From Piscinibacter sp. HJYY11 (GTDB lineage: Bacteria; Pseudomonadota; Gammaproteobacteria; Burkholderiales; Burkholderiaceae_C), in assembly GCF_016735515.1 (NCBI RefSeq), contig NZ_JAERQZ010000001.1, positions 1,674,001-1,738,000 of the forward strand: a DNA stretch of 64,000 nucleotides, given 5' to 3'. The translations under genes and the position numbers were made by a program. The notes beneath the pieces were generated by a model. The model had not been told where the DNA came from. It made no database searches and saw only the letters and a list, made by a program, of their open reading frames with translations. How positions within the stretch are numbered: the stretch's first letter is position 1; each line of letters starts with the position of its first letter. This document shows positions 10,589 through 17,806 of this stretch, in pieces.

Positions 10589-11260
10589 ATGGGAACCGTC
10601 TACCTCGTGCGCCACGGCCAGGCCTCGTTTGGCGCTGACAACTACGACCAGCTGAGCGACCTCGGCATGCGCCAGTGCCGGCGTCTCGGCGAGTACTTCC
10701 GCCACAAGGGCATCCGCTTCGACGCGGCACTGGTCGGGACACTGGAGCGCCAGAAGCAGTCGCTGGCCTGCATCGCCGAGGGACTGCAGACCCCGATCGA
10801 GCCGCTTTCGTGGCCCGGCCTCAACGAGTACGACAGCAAGGCGGTGGTGCAGGCCATCCACCCCGAGCCACTGGAGCGGCCCACCACACCCGAACTCGTG
10901 CGCGAGCACTTTCGCCTGCTGCGCGAAGGACTCGCCGCCTGGATCGAAGGCCGGACGAAGCCCGAGGGCATGATCAGCCACGCCGATTTCGTCGCCGGCA
11001 TCACGAGTGCGCTCGACCATGTGCGGGCCACGCACTACAAGAAGAACGTGCTGGTCGTCTCAAGCGGCGGCCCGATCTCGACCATCGTCGCCCACACGCT
11101 GGGCGCGCCGCACAACGCGATGATCGAGATCAACCTGCGCATCCGCAACAGCTCGGTCAGCGAGCTCACCTTCACGCCCAAGCGGCACTCACTGGTGACC
11201 TACAACACGCTGCCACACCTCGACAGCGCCGAGCACCAGTCCTGGATCACCTACGCCTGA
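10589..11260 (+). CDS. Histidine phosphatase family protein (phosphoglycerate mutase-like)
   Basis: The 223-residue protein opens with YLVRHGQASFG; His9 of the RHG motif would carry the phosphate. The second active-site element is the later ISHADFVAG region, with SSGGPIS near the C-terminus. Substrates of this family range from phosphoglycerate to phosphorylated cofactors and proteins; nothing here decides. There is no clear Shine-Dalgarno at the expected distance; GACAAT ends six bases before ATG, which would give a leaderless transcript. Confidence 0.85.
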   Translation: MGTVYLVRHGQASFGADNYDQLSDLGMRQCRRLGEYFRHKGIRFDAALVGTLERQKQSLACIAEGLQTPIEPLSWPGLNEYDSKAVVQAIHPEPLERPTTPELVREHFRLLREGLAAWIEGRTKPEGMISHADFVAGITSALDHVRATHYKKNVLVVSSGGPISTIVAHTLGAPHNAMIEINLRIRNSSVSELTFTPKRHSLVTYNTLPHLDSAEHQSWITYA

Positions 11261-11269
11261 GCGGCAGGC

Positions 11270-11527
11270 TCACTCGTCATCATCCACGCCGTGCCGGCGA
11301 TCCAGCCGGCCCATGTACCAGGCGTAGAAGCCGATGATCAGCACGTAGACGATGAGCGCGCCCTGAGCCGCCACCCAGAAGCTGAACGGCCAGCCGAAGA
11401 AGCTGAAGTCGAGGTCGCGCGCAAACCAGCCGATCACGAAGGTCACGAAGAACCACACGGCCACCAGCAGCCCGGTCACCCTGAGGTTGGCCCGCCAATA
11501 GGTTCGTTGCTGTTCGCCCGGCTCCAT
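11270..11527 (-). CDS. DUF4212 family small membrane protein (putative symporter small subunit)
   Basis: The 85-residue protein starts at ATG 11527; an in-frame upstream extension of 12 codons is possible. Two transmembrane helices are visible: LLVAVWFFVTFVIGWFA and FWVAAQGALIVYVLIIGFY, then a charged tail RLDRRHGVDDDE. The pattern FSFFGWPFSFW...AQGALI is characteristic of the DUF4212 small subunit that normally precedes an ActP-like sodium:solute symporter. No such large subunit is next to it here. Confidence 0.85.
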   Translation of the reverse strand: MEPGEQQRTYWRANLRVTGLLVAVWFFVTFVIGWFARDLDFSFFGWPFSFWVAAQGALIVYVLIIGFYAWYMGRLDRRHGVDDDE

Positions 11528-11594
11528 GGCGCGGATGATGGCATGAGGCCCACGCTCGCGCATCCCGTCACACAGGAGGCGCTGATTCGCCCGC

Positions 11595-11600
11595 TATAAT
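11595..11600 (+). promoter_or_regulatory. -10 box of the tRNA-Thr promoter
   Basis: A perfect TATAAT lies 12 bases before the mature tRNA 5' end and is followed by a GC-rich discriminator (CGCGCG) of the kind seen in stringently controlled stable-RNA promoters. The -35 element is not convincing. Confidence 0.65.
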
Positions 11601-11612
11601 CGCGCGCTTCAC

Positions 11613-11688
11613 GCCGGTGTAGCTCAGTTGGTAGAGCAGCGCATTCGTAATGCGAAGGTCGGGAGTTCGACTCTCTTCACCGGCACCA
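11613..11688 (+). tRNA. tRNA-Thr (anticodon CGT)
   Basis: A 76-base cloverleaf with encoded CCA: acceptor GCCGGTG/CACCGGC, D arm GCTC...GAGC, anticodon loop TTCGTAA (CGT reads ACG codons) and T loop TTCGACT. It closely matches the E. coli thrW-type sequence. Confidence 0.97.
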
Positions 11689-11700
11689 ATCTCTTGCCAG

Positions 11701-11735
11701 AAGCCAGCGTCCGTGCAAACGGCCGTTGGCTTTTT
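11701..11735 (+). terminator. Intrinsic terminator of tRNA-Thr
   Basis: Arms 11701-11714 and 11719-11732 pair over 14 positions (one G-U pair, one mismatch) around a GCAA tetraloop and run into TTTTT at 11731-11735. It lies 12 bases after the tRNA CCA. Confidence 0.8.
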
Positions 11736-11749
11736 GGTTTCAGGCCCTC

Positions 11750-12154
11750 ATGAGCTCGATCGCCTCTCCGGAACGCACGCCGCTCGCCCTTCGATTCCTG
11801 CGGGCGCGCCGCGGCTGGCAACTGCTGCTCGCGCTGCTGGTCGGCATGGTGTGCTTCCTTGCCTTCTCGCCTCGGCCGCCCGACCCGCTGAGCACCGGTT
11901 GGGACAAGCTCAACCATGGCGCCGCCTTCGCGGCGCTGACGATGACGGCGCTGCTGGCGTTTCCGAGGCCCCATCGGGCCCTGTGGGTGGTGTTGCTGGG
12001 CTTGCTCGCGTTCGGCGGGTTGATCGAGGTCGTGCAGGGTTTGGTGCCGAACCGCAGCAGCGAGTGGGCCGACCTGCTGGCCGACGCGCTTGGCATCGTC
12101 GCCGGCACGATCGTCACCTGGCCGCTGATGAGCGCCGCGTACCCGCGGCGCTGA
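11750..12154 (+). CDS. VanZ-like family membrane protein
   Basis: The 134-residue protein has about four hydrophobic helices (GWQLLLALLVGMVCFLAFS, HGAAFAALTMTALLAF, ALWVVLLGLLAFGGLIEVVQ, DALGIVAGTIVTW). The motifs WDKLNHGAAFAAL, GLIEVVQ and RSSEWADLLADALG match the VanZ-like family, whose roles in Gram-negatives are mostly unknown. The start is ATG 11750; a TTG 24 bases upstream lies inside the tRNA terminator and is unlikely. Confidence 0.85.
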   Translation: MSSIASPERTPLALRFLRARRGWQLLLALLVGMVCFLAFSPRPPDPLSTGWDKLNHGAAFAALTMTALLAFPRPHRALWVVLLGLLAFGGLIEVVQGLVPNRSSEWADLLADALGIVAGTIVTWPLMSAAYPRR

Positions 12155-12163
12155 GACACACGC

Positions 12164-12439
12164 TCAGCTGGCGCGCACCGCGCGGCCGTGCAGCTTTTCC
12201 CAGTACGACACGGCCTTGCTGACCCATGCCTGGTAGTGCGGGTCCTGCACGTTGTAGTACGGGATGCCGCGCTCCACGAAGCGGGCGGCGGCGCTCGCCA
12301 GGGCGGCGTCGCTGCCTTGCGAATGCTCGATTTCCTCTTCCAGCGCATGCAACGCCACGAAACGCGGCATGGGCTCGGGAGCCAGCAGGCCTTCGCGGAA
12401 GGCGATGGCGTCCATTTCGGTGGCGGTGTGTGCAGACAT
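12164..12439 (-). CDS. Hypothetical 91-residue protein
   Basis: No family recognised. It is a soluble, mainly helical, acidic-to-neutral protein (HALEEEIEHSQ, ASAAARFVERG, HYQAWVSKAVSYWEKLHG). The start ATG 12439 is favoured over ATG 12451 because GGAG lies eight bases before it. It is convergent with the VanZ-like gene and lies downstream of the diguanylate cyclase on the same strand, with a gap of about 110 bases containing no other gene. Confidence 0.6.
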   Translation of the reverse strand: MSAHTATEMDAIAFREGLLAPEPMPRFVALHALEEEIEHSQGSDAALASAAARFVERGIPYYNVQDPHYQAWVSKAVSYWEKLHGRAVRAS

Positions 12440-12548
12440 GCGAGGCTCCATACAGGCTGAACCTGATTTTTCGTCGGAACCGGCCGATGCTTGACCCCGA
12501 GTAAGGGCGCAGTTGCGGCCCAATTCACGCCCACCGCGGGCGCGTCGG

Positions 12549-14270
12549 TCAGAGCAGCCGTTGCTGCGGTGCGGCGGGGTCGTAGGAGTCGGCCACCACG
12601 ACCCGGTTGCGGCCGGCCTTCTTGGCTTCGTAGAGCGCCGCGTCGGCCTGCTCGATGAGCTGGGCGGCCTCCACCGGCGCGGCACGCACGCACAGGCCGA
12701 TGCTGACCGTGACCGCGAGGCCCGGCGAGACCGCGGCCCAGTCGTGATCCTGCACCGCCTGGCGCAGCCGCTCGCAGGCCTCGCGTGCCCAGGAGGGCGA
12801 CGCATGCGCGAAGACGATCAGGAACTCCTCGCCGCCCATGCGCGCGATGAGGTCGCCGCCCCGCACGCGGGCGCGGAAGAGATCGGCCGTGGCCGTCAGC
12901 ACCGCATCACCGACGGCGTGGCCGTGCTGGTCGTTCACGCGCTTGAAGTGGTCGAGGTCGAGCACCGCCGCAGCGATCGGCTCGCCTGAGCGGGCGCTGT
13001 GCTGCAACAGGCGGGGCAGCTCACGCTCGACCTGACGCCGGTTGCCGAGGCCGGTGAGCGGGTCGGCCAGCACGTAGCGGCGCAGCTCGCGTGCCTGGTC
13101 CTGCAGCCGCTCGGCTTCGGCGGCCATCTGCTCGGCGCGCACGCGCTGGAGTTCGGCTTCCATGCGCGAGCGTTCGGCGCCGAATCGCGCCTGGTCGAGC
13201 TCGAGCCGGTTCATCATCAGGCGGGACTGCGCGTCGTTGCGCTGCTCCAGTTGCTCGCGCGTGAGCGCGTGGTAGCGCTCATGGTGCGCCAGCGCCTCGG
13301 CGAAATCGCCACGGGCCTTGTGCGCGAGGTAGAGCTGGCGGTGCATGTCCTGCACCATCGAGTTGGCATAGAGCTCCTGTGCGCCACCGAGCGCCTCCTT
13401 CAGGATGGCGATGGCGTCGTCATGGCGCCCCAGGCGCACCATCAGCTCGGCGCGATTGCCCTCGCAGGCGAGGCCCAGCGAGCGGTGGCCATGCGCCTGC
13501 GCCAGCGCGCGGGCCTTGTCGAGCAGCACGAAAGCGGCCTTGTCCTGCCCGCTCACGCCGAGGTAGCGGCCGAGGTTCGACAGCGTCAGCGCCTCGCGGT
13601 ACGCATTGCCCGACCCACGCGCGAGGATCAGCGCCTCTTCGCCATGGCGCTTGGCCCGGTCGATCGCCTCGCGCGCACCGGCGGCATCGGAGCGCGACTC
13701 GCAGGCGTCGAACGCATCCGACGCCACGACGCCCAGGTTGGTGAGCGCACGGTACGTTTCTTCCGCGCTGCCGAGCTCGCGCGCCATGCTGAGCGACTCG
13801 GCGAGAAAGCGCTCGGCCTCCTCGAAGCGGCCCAGGTGCGCCTTGGCGAGCCCGATGCGGTTGTAGGCCAGGCACAGCAGTCGCGCATCGCCGCAGGCAC
13901 GCGCGGCCTCCACGCTTTCGCTCACGTGGTCGAGCGCCTCCTGGTTGAGCCCGAGGTCGAGGAAGGCCATCGCCATGTCGCACAGCACGTCGGCCCGCGC
14001 GGCGTCGTCTGCCGCTTCACGCAGCATGGGCAGCACGGCCTGGCCGGCGGCGATGGCCTGCTCGGCCAGCCCTTCGCGGCTGTTGAACATGACCAGCAGG
14101 CGCAGCGCGCGGGTGAGGCTGGCCTTGTCGTGCGCCTCGCGGGCCAGCGCTTCGGCCCGCAGCGCGAGCTCGATGCCGCGCCCATGCTCGTCGCGCGCCG
14201 CCGCGGCCTGCGCCTCGCGCAGCAGCTCATCGAGCGATGTCGTCGCGAACGGCGCCTGGGGGTTCTTCAT
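12549..14270 (-). CDS. Diguanylate cyclase with N-terminal TPR repeats
   Basis: The 573-residue soluble protein makes c-di-GMP. The N-terminal 370 or so residues are TPR-like helical repeats (for example AYNRIGLAKAHLGRFEEAERFL), followed by a coiled segment (RMEAELQRVRAEQMAAEAERL) and a C-terminal GGDEF domain. The active site reads GGEEF, and an RGGD inhibitory site lies five residues before it, so product inhibition is expected. The start is ATG 14270; a TTG 24 bases upstream is possible. It directly follows the corC-like gene (27 bases) on the same strand. Confidence 0.9.
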   Translation of the reverse strand: MKNPQAPFATTSLDELLREAQAAAARDEHGRGIELALRAEALAREAHDKASLTRALRLLVMFNSREGLAEQAIAAGQAVLPMLREAADDAARADVLCDMAMAFLDLGLNQEALDHVSESVEAARACGDARLLCLAYNRIGLAKAHLGRFEEAERFLAESLSMARELGSAEETYRALTNLGVVASDAFDACESRSDAAGAREAIDRAKRHGEEALILARGSGNAYREALTLSNLGRYLGVSGQDKAAFVLLDKARALAQAHGHRSLGLACEGNRAELMVRLGRHDDAIAILKEALGGAQELYANSMVQDMHRQLYLAHKARGDFAEALAHHERYHALTREQLEQRNDAQSRLMMNRLELDQARFGAERSRMEAELQRVRAEQMAAEAERLQDQARELRRYVLADPLTGLGNRRQVERELPRLLQHSARSGEPIAAAVLDLDHFKRVNDQHGHAVGDAVLTATADLFRARVRGGDLIARMGGEEFLIVFAHASPSWAREACERLRQAVQDHDWAAVSPGLAVTVSIGLCVRAAPVEAAQLIEQADAALYEAKKAGRNRVVVADSYDPAAPQQRLL

Positions 14271-14297
14271 GCCGGAAACCGCGAACGGGCGCAATCC

Positions 14298-15599
14298 TCA
14301 GGCCGAGACGTCGCTGGCCTGCAGCGCGGTAGCCAGCACCTTGTCGACCCGCTTGCCGTCGAGGTCGACCACCTCGAAGCGCCAGCCTTCCCATTCGACC
14401 GCATCGGCCGTCTGCGGCAGGCGGCCGAGCAGCAGCATCACCATGCCGGCAAGCGTGTTGTAGCGGCCGCGGTCTTCTTCCGGCAGCTCCTTCAGGTCGA
14501 GCCGGTCCTTCAGCTCCGGCACGGGGATGAGGCCGTCGAAGAGCCAGCTGCCGTCGTTTCGCTTCACGGCCCAGGCATCGTCGGCCGCCGGCGTGGTGAA
14601 TTCACCGGTGATGGCTTCCAGCACGTCGCGCACGGTGATCACACCCTGCACCTCGCCGTATTCGTCGACCACGAACACCAGCTGCGCACTTGACACGCGG
14701 AACTGCTCCAGCAGCTCCATGCCGGTGAGCGTCTCCGGCACGAAGACCGGCGGCTGCAGCTTCTCGGTCAGCGTGAGCGGCGCGCCGTGCAACAGCTGTT
14801 GCAGCAAGGTCTGCGCCGACACGATGCCCAGCACGTCGGTCAGCCCGCCGCGGCACACGGGGTAGCGCGAATGCTCCTGCGTTTCGATGGCCACGCGCAC
14901 TTCATCGGCGGTGGCGTTGGCGTCGAGCCAGACGATGTCGGTGCGCGGGATCATCATCGAGCCCACCGTGCGGTCGTCGAGGCGGAACACGTTGCGCACC
15001 ATCTGGTGCTCCTGCGCCTCGATCACGCCGGCGTCCAGGCCTTCCTCGAGCTGGGCGGCGATCTCTTCTTCCGTCACCGAGCGGGTGGGGCCACCGCGGA
15101 TGCCGAGCAGGCGCAGCGTCGCTTCGGTGCACCACGACAGGACCTTGACGAACGGCCGCGCGATCAGCGACAGCCACTCCATCGGGAAGGCCACCAGCCG
15201 CGCCACCGTCTCGGGGTACATCTGGCCCAGGCGCTTGGGCACGAGCTCGCCGAAGATGATGGTGAGGAAGGTGATGATGACCACCACGAGGCCGGTGGCG
15301 GAAAGCCCCGCCGCGCGCGGGCTCACGCTGAAGGTCTCGGTCAGCCAGCGCCCAAGCGGCTCGGAAAACGCCGCCTCGCCGACGATGCCGTTCAGCACCC
15401 CGATCGAGGTGATGCCGATCTGCACGGTCGAGAGGAACTTGGTCGGGTTCTCGTGCAGGTCCATCGCGACCTGGGCCCCCTTGTCGCCGGTCTCCACCAT
15501 CACCTGCAGGCGAGCCCGGCGGCTGGCGGTGAGTGCCATCTCCGACATGGCGAACAGTCCGTTGAGAAGGATCAGGAAGACGAGTAGCGCGATGTCCAT
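14298..15599 (-). CDS. HlyC/CorC (CNNM) family protein with DUF21, CBS pair and CorC domain
   Basis: The 433-residue inner-membrane protein begins MDIALLVFLILLNGLFAMSE, the start of the DUF21 transmembrane domain, with further helices at GLVVVIITFLTIIFGELVPK. A CBS pair (about 205-330, MIPRTDIVWLD and beyond) and a C-terminal CorC/HlyC domain follow. Relatives handle Mg2+/Co2+ or support the envelope; transport is not proven for the family as a whole. ATG 15599 was chosen because it begins the conserved first helix. Longer upstream frames are not homologous-looking. Confidence 0.9.
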   Translation of the reverse strand: MDIALLVFLILLNGLFAMSEMALTASRRARLQVMVETGDKGAQVAMDLHENPTKFLSTVQIGITSIGVLNGIVGEAAFSEPLGRWLTETFSVSPRAAGLSATGLVVVIITFLTIIFGELVPKRLGQMYPETVARLVAFPMEWLSLIARPFVKVLSWCTEATLRLLGIRGGPTRSVTEEEIAAQLEEGLDAGVIEAQEHQMVRNVFRLDDRTVGSMMIPRTDIVWLDANATADEVRVAIETQEHSRYPVCRGGLTDVLGIVSAQTLLQQLLHGAPLTLTEKLQPPVFVPETLTGMELLEQFRVSSAQLVFVVDEYGEVQGVITVRDVLEAITGEFTTPAADDAWAVKRNDGSWLFDGLIPVPELKDRLDLKELPEEDRGRYNTLAGMVMLLLGRLPQTADAVEWEGWRFEVVDLDGKRVDKVLATALQASDVSA

Positions 15600-15683
15600 G
15601 CACCGGGCCTCACCCGGAACGTGGCTGTTGAACAAGCGGCAAAGCGTAGCAGAGTCATTCTTCTCCCCGGTGAAAATGCCAGC

Positions 15684-16505
15684 ATGAACTACCTGATTGG
15701 CGACCTGCAGGGCTGCTGCGACGCGCTCGACCGGCTGCTCGCAGAAGTGGGCTTTTCCCCTTCGCGCGACCACGCCTATGTGCTGGGCGACCTCATCAAC
15801 CGCGGCCCGGCCTCACTGCAGACCCTGCGCCGCCTGCAAGAGCTGGGCCCATCGGCCACCTGCCTGCTCGGCAACCACGACCTGCATTTCCTGGCCGTGG
15901 CCCACGGCGTGCGCCAGGCCGGCCGGGGCGACACCCTGGCCGACCTGCTGGCCGCCCCCGACCGCCCTGCCCTCGTCGACTGGCTGCGCCAGCAGCGCAT
16001 GGCGGTGCACGAGCACGGGTGGCTGATGGTGCATGCGGGCGTGGTGCCGCAGTGGGACCTGGCCACCACCCTGCAACTGGCCGGCGAAGTGGAGGCCCGG
16101 CTGAGGGCATCCGACCTGCACGATTTCCTTCAGGTGATGTACGGCAACACGCCGCTGCGTTGGGACCCGGCCCTTAGCGGCCACGACCGTCTGCGCTTTG
16201 CCATCAACACGCTCACGCGCATCCGCTTCGTCACGGCCGATGGCTCGCTCGATTTCGCCACCAAGGAGGCCGCGAATGCCGCCCCGCCAGGGCACCACCC
16301 GTGGTTCGACGCGCCGGGCCGCCAGACCACCGGCGTGCCCATCGCCTTCGGGCACTGGTCGACCCTGGGCCTCGTGAACCGCCCCGACCTGCTCGCGCTC
16401 GACACCGGCTGCATCTGGGGCGGCCAGCTGACCGCGGTGCGGCTGCACGGCGACACGCGAGAGGTGATTCAGGTCCAGTGCGAGCAGGCGCAGAAGCCCG
16501 GCTGA
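15684..16505 (+). CDS. apaH: Symmetrical bis(5'-nucleosyl)-tetraphosphatase
   Basis: The 273-residue calcineurin-type phosphoesterase splits Ap4A into two ADP and in relatives removes Np4 caps from mRNA. Metal-binding motifs: GDLQG (6-10), GDLINRG (about 35) and GNHDLHF (about 63), with further histidines in HAGVVPQWD and FGHW. The start is ATG 15684, which begins the conserved MNYLIGDLQG. No Shine-Dalgarno is present; GAAAAT ends six bases before ATG, a possible leaderless promoter. tRNA-Ser follows 21 bases after the stop. Confidence 0.95.
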   Translation: MNYLIGDLQGCCDALDRLLAEVGFSPSRDHAYVLGDLINRGPASLQTLRRLQELGPSATCLLGNHDLHFLAVAHGVRQAGRGDTLADLLAAPDRPALVDWLRQQRMAVHEHGWLMVHAGVVPQWDLATTLQLAGEVEARLRASDLHDFLQVMYGNTPLRWDPALSGHDRLRFAINTLTRIRFVTADGSLDFATKEAANAAPPGHHPWFDAPGRQTTGVPIAFGHWSTLGLVNRPDLLALDTGCIWGGQLTAVRLHGDTREVIQVQCEQAQKPG

Positions 16506-16506
16506 C

Positions 16507-16512
16507 TACAAT
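16507..16512 (+). promoter_or_regulatory. Possible -10 box for tRNA-Ser
   Basis: TACAAT lies just after the apaH stop and 14 bases before the tRNA. No good -35 box is seen. Confidence 0.4.
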
Positions 16513-16526
16513 CGCCGTCTTCTTCA

Positions 16527-16616
16527 GGAAGCGTGGCCGAGCGGTTTAAGGCACTGGTCTTGAAAACCAGCGATGGGGGAACCCATCCGTGAGTTCGAAT
16601 CTCACCGCTTCCGCCA
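16527..16616 (+). tRNA. tRNA-Ser (anticodon TGA)
   Basis: A 90-base class II tRNA with encoded CCA: acceptor GGAAGCG/CGCTTCC, anticodon loop TCTTGAAAA (TGA reads UCN), a long variable arm GCGATGGGGGAACCCATCCG and T loop TTCGAAT. Confidence 0.97.
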
Positions 16617-16629
16617 GACAGCCAACCAC

Positions 16630-16650
16630 ACGGGCCCTCGCGGCCCGTTT
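16630..16650 (+). terminator. Intrinsic terminator after tRNA-Ser
   Basis: Stem ACGGGCC/GGCCCGT (7 bp) with a CTCGC loop, followed by TTT and a second short T-run (TTTGCCTTT), 13 bases after the tRNA CCA. Confidence 0.65.
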
Positions 16651-16668
16651 GCCTTTGTGGAGAAACGC

Positions 16669-17130
16669 ATGGCTTCGGCTTCTCACTGGCTCGACCCCGG
16701 GACCATCGGGTTCGAGCTGCTCAAAGGACTGCCCGCGGCGCTGGTCGCGCTGGTCATCGGCACCATCGCGGCCTGGGTGGCGTGGCAGCAGCTCAAGGTG
16801 GGGCGCGCCAAGCTCAACCTCGATCTCTTCGAGCAGCGGTATGCGCTCTTCGAGCTGCTGTGGGCCTACGTCTCTGCCCGCTCGCGCAGCGCCGACGAGG
16901 CCCGGCTGGCGGGCATCGGGCTGGAGAACGCACTGCCGAAGTTCTACTTCCTCTTCGGCCCGCAGATCGGCGACTACGTGTCGTCGGTGCTCGCCCAGGG
17001 CCGCCCGGAAGAAGGCCCGGTCGGCACGGCACGGTCTCAGCGGCCAGAGGCACCCCAGTGGTTCCACGAGCAGGCCCAGGGCCTGCACGACCGCTTCGCG
17101 GCGTACTTCGACTTCCAGCACTGGCGCTGA
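16669..17130 (+). CDS. Hypothetical 153-residue protein with one transmembrane helix
   Basis: No family recognised. ATG 16669 follows GGAGAAA at normal spacing; longer frames overlap the tRNA and are rejected. An N-terminal helix LPAALVALVIGTIAAWVAW (about 21-39) anchors a mostly helical cytoplasmic domain (LNLDLFEQRYALFELLW, PKFYFLFGPQIGDYVSSVL). The layout resembles small membrane-anchored proteins with a short helical soluble domain common in Proteobacteria. Convergent with the lipoprotein gene. Confidence 0.7.
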   Translation: MASASHWLDPGTIGFELLKGLPAALVALVIGTIAAWVAWQQLKVGRAKLNLDLFEQRYALFELLWAYVSARSRSADEARLAGIGLENALPKFYFLFGPQIGDYVSSVLAQGRPEEGPVGTARSQRPEAPQWFHEQAQGLHDRFAAYFDFQHWR

Positions 17131-17151
17131 GCCAGCCCTTCGCGTCGCCGT

Positions 17152-17760
17152 TCAGTACAGGCCGGCCTGCCCGGCGCCCGCCACGACCTTTTTCGCGAGC
17201 GTCGCCACTTGGGCGCTCACCAGCTCGGTCGGCGGCTCGCTGGTGCGCGCCGTCCACATCAGGCGGCCGGTGCTGGTGTCGGTCAACGAGGCATTGGCGG
17301 CATAGCTGGTCGCGACCCGCGTGCCGCCCACGGGCGCCGACACGCCAACGCCCCCACCCAAACCGCCACCGAACCCACCGACGCCCAGGCCCACGGTGAA
17401 CCCGGGCCGCGCGACGGTCTGCCCCGGCGCGATCGAGGTGACGAGCACCGCCTTGGCATTGGCCGCCTTGGCCGCGCTCACGTAGGGCGCGGGCCCGCCG
17501 GGGGCCGAGGTGGTGGTGCCGACGTCGGGTGCGGCCACTGGCGAGACACCGACCTTGGCGAGTTCGGCGCCCACGCTGTCCTGGCAGATCCGGCGCAGCA
17601 CTTCGTCCTGCGCTTCGCAGACCACGAGCACACGGGCGCCTTTCAAGGGCGCATTGGCGGTCAGCTGCGGGTCCGACCACTGGGCTTCGATCGGGTTGCT
17701 CGCGCAGCCGGCGAGCACGGCCAGGCTGGCCAGGCAGATCAGGGGGCGGTGCAGGGGCAT
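17152..17760 (-). CDS. Glycine-rich putative lipoprotein
   Basis: The 202-residue protein carries a lipoprotein signal peptide (PLICLASLAVLAGC, lipobox LAGC with Cys19). The mature part begins with a domain containing GARVLVVCEAQDEVLRRICQD. A Gly-rich stretch (GLGVGGFGGGLGGGVGV, about 125-140) is followed by a segment ending in a conserved-looking LMWTARTSEP motif, as in outer-membrane DUF4136-like lipoproteins. Function unknown. Downstream of a diguanylate cyclase on the same strand (46-base gap); an operon is possible. Confidence 0.8.
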   Translation of the reverse strand: MPLHRPLICLASLAVLAGCASNPIEAQWSDPQLTANAPLKGARVLVVCEAQDEVLRRICQDSVGAELAKVGVSPVAAPDVGTTTSAPGGPAPYVSAAKAANAKAVLVTSIAPGQTVARPGFTVGLGVGGFGGGLGGGVGVSAPVGGTRVATSYAANASLTDTSTGRLMWTARTSEPPTELVSAQVATLAKKVVAGAGQAGLY

Positions 17761-17806
17761 GGGTTCTCCTTGGCCGAAACGGGCAAAGATCGTGCCGCAG
17801 GCGCCT

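Noticed and set aside
11613..16616. The tRNA genes as integration sites with a duplicated 3' end nearby
   Set aside because: I could not see a second copy of either tRNA 3' end in the downstream sequence, and the neighbours look vertically inherited.
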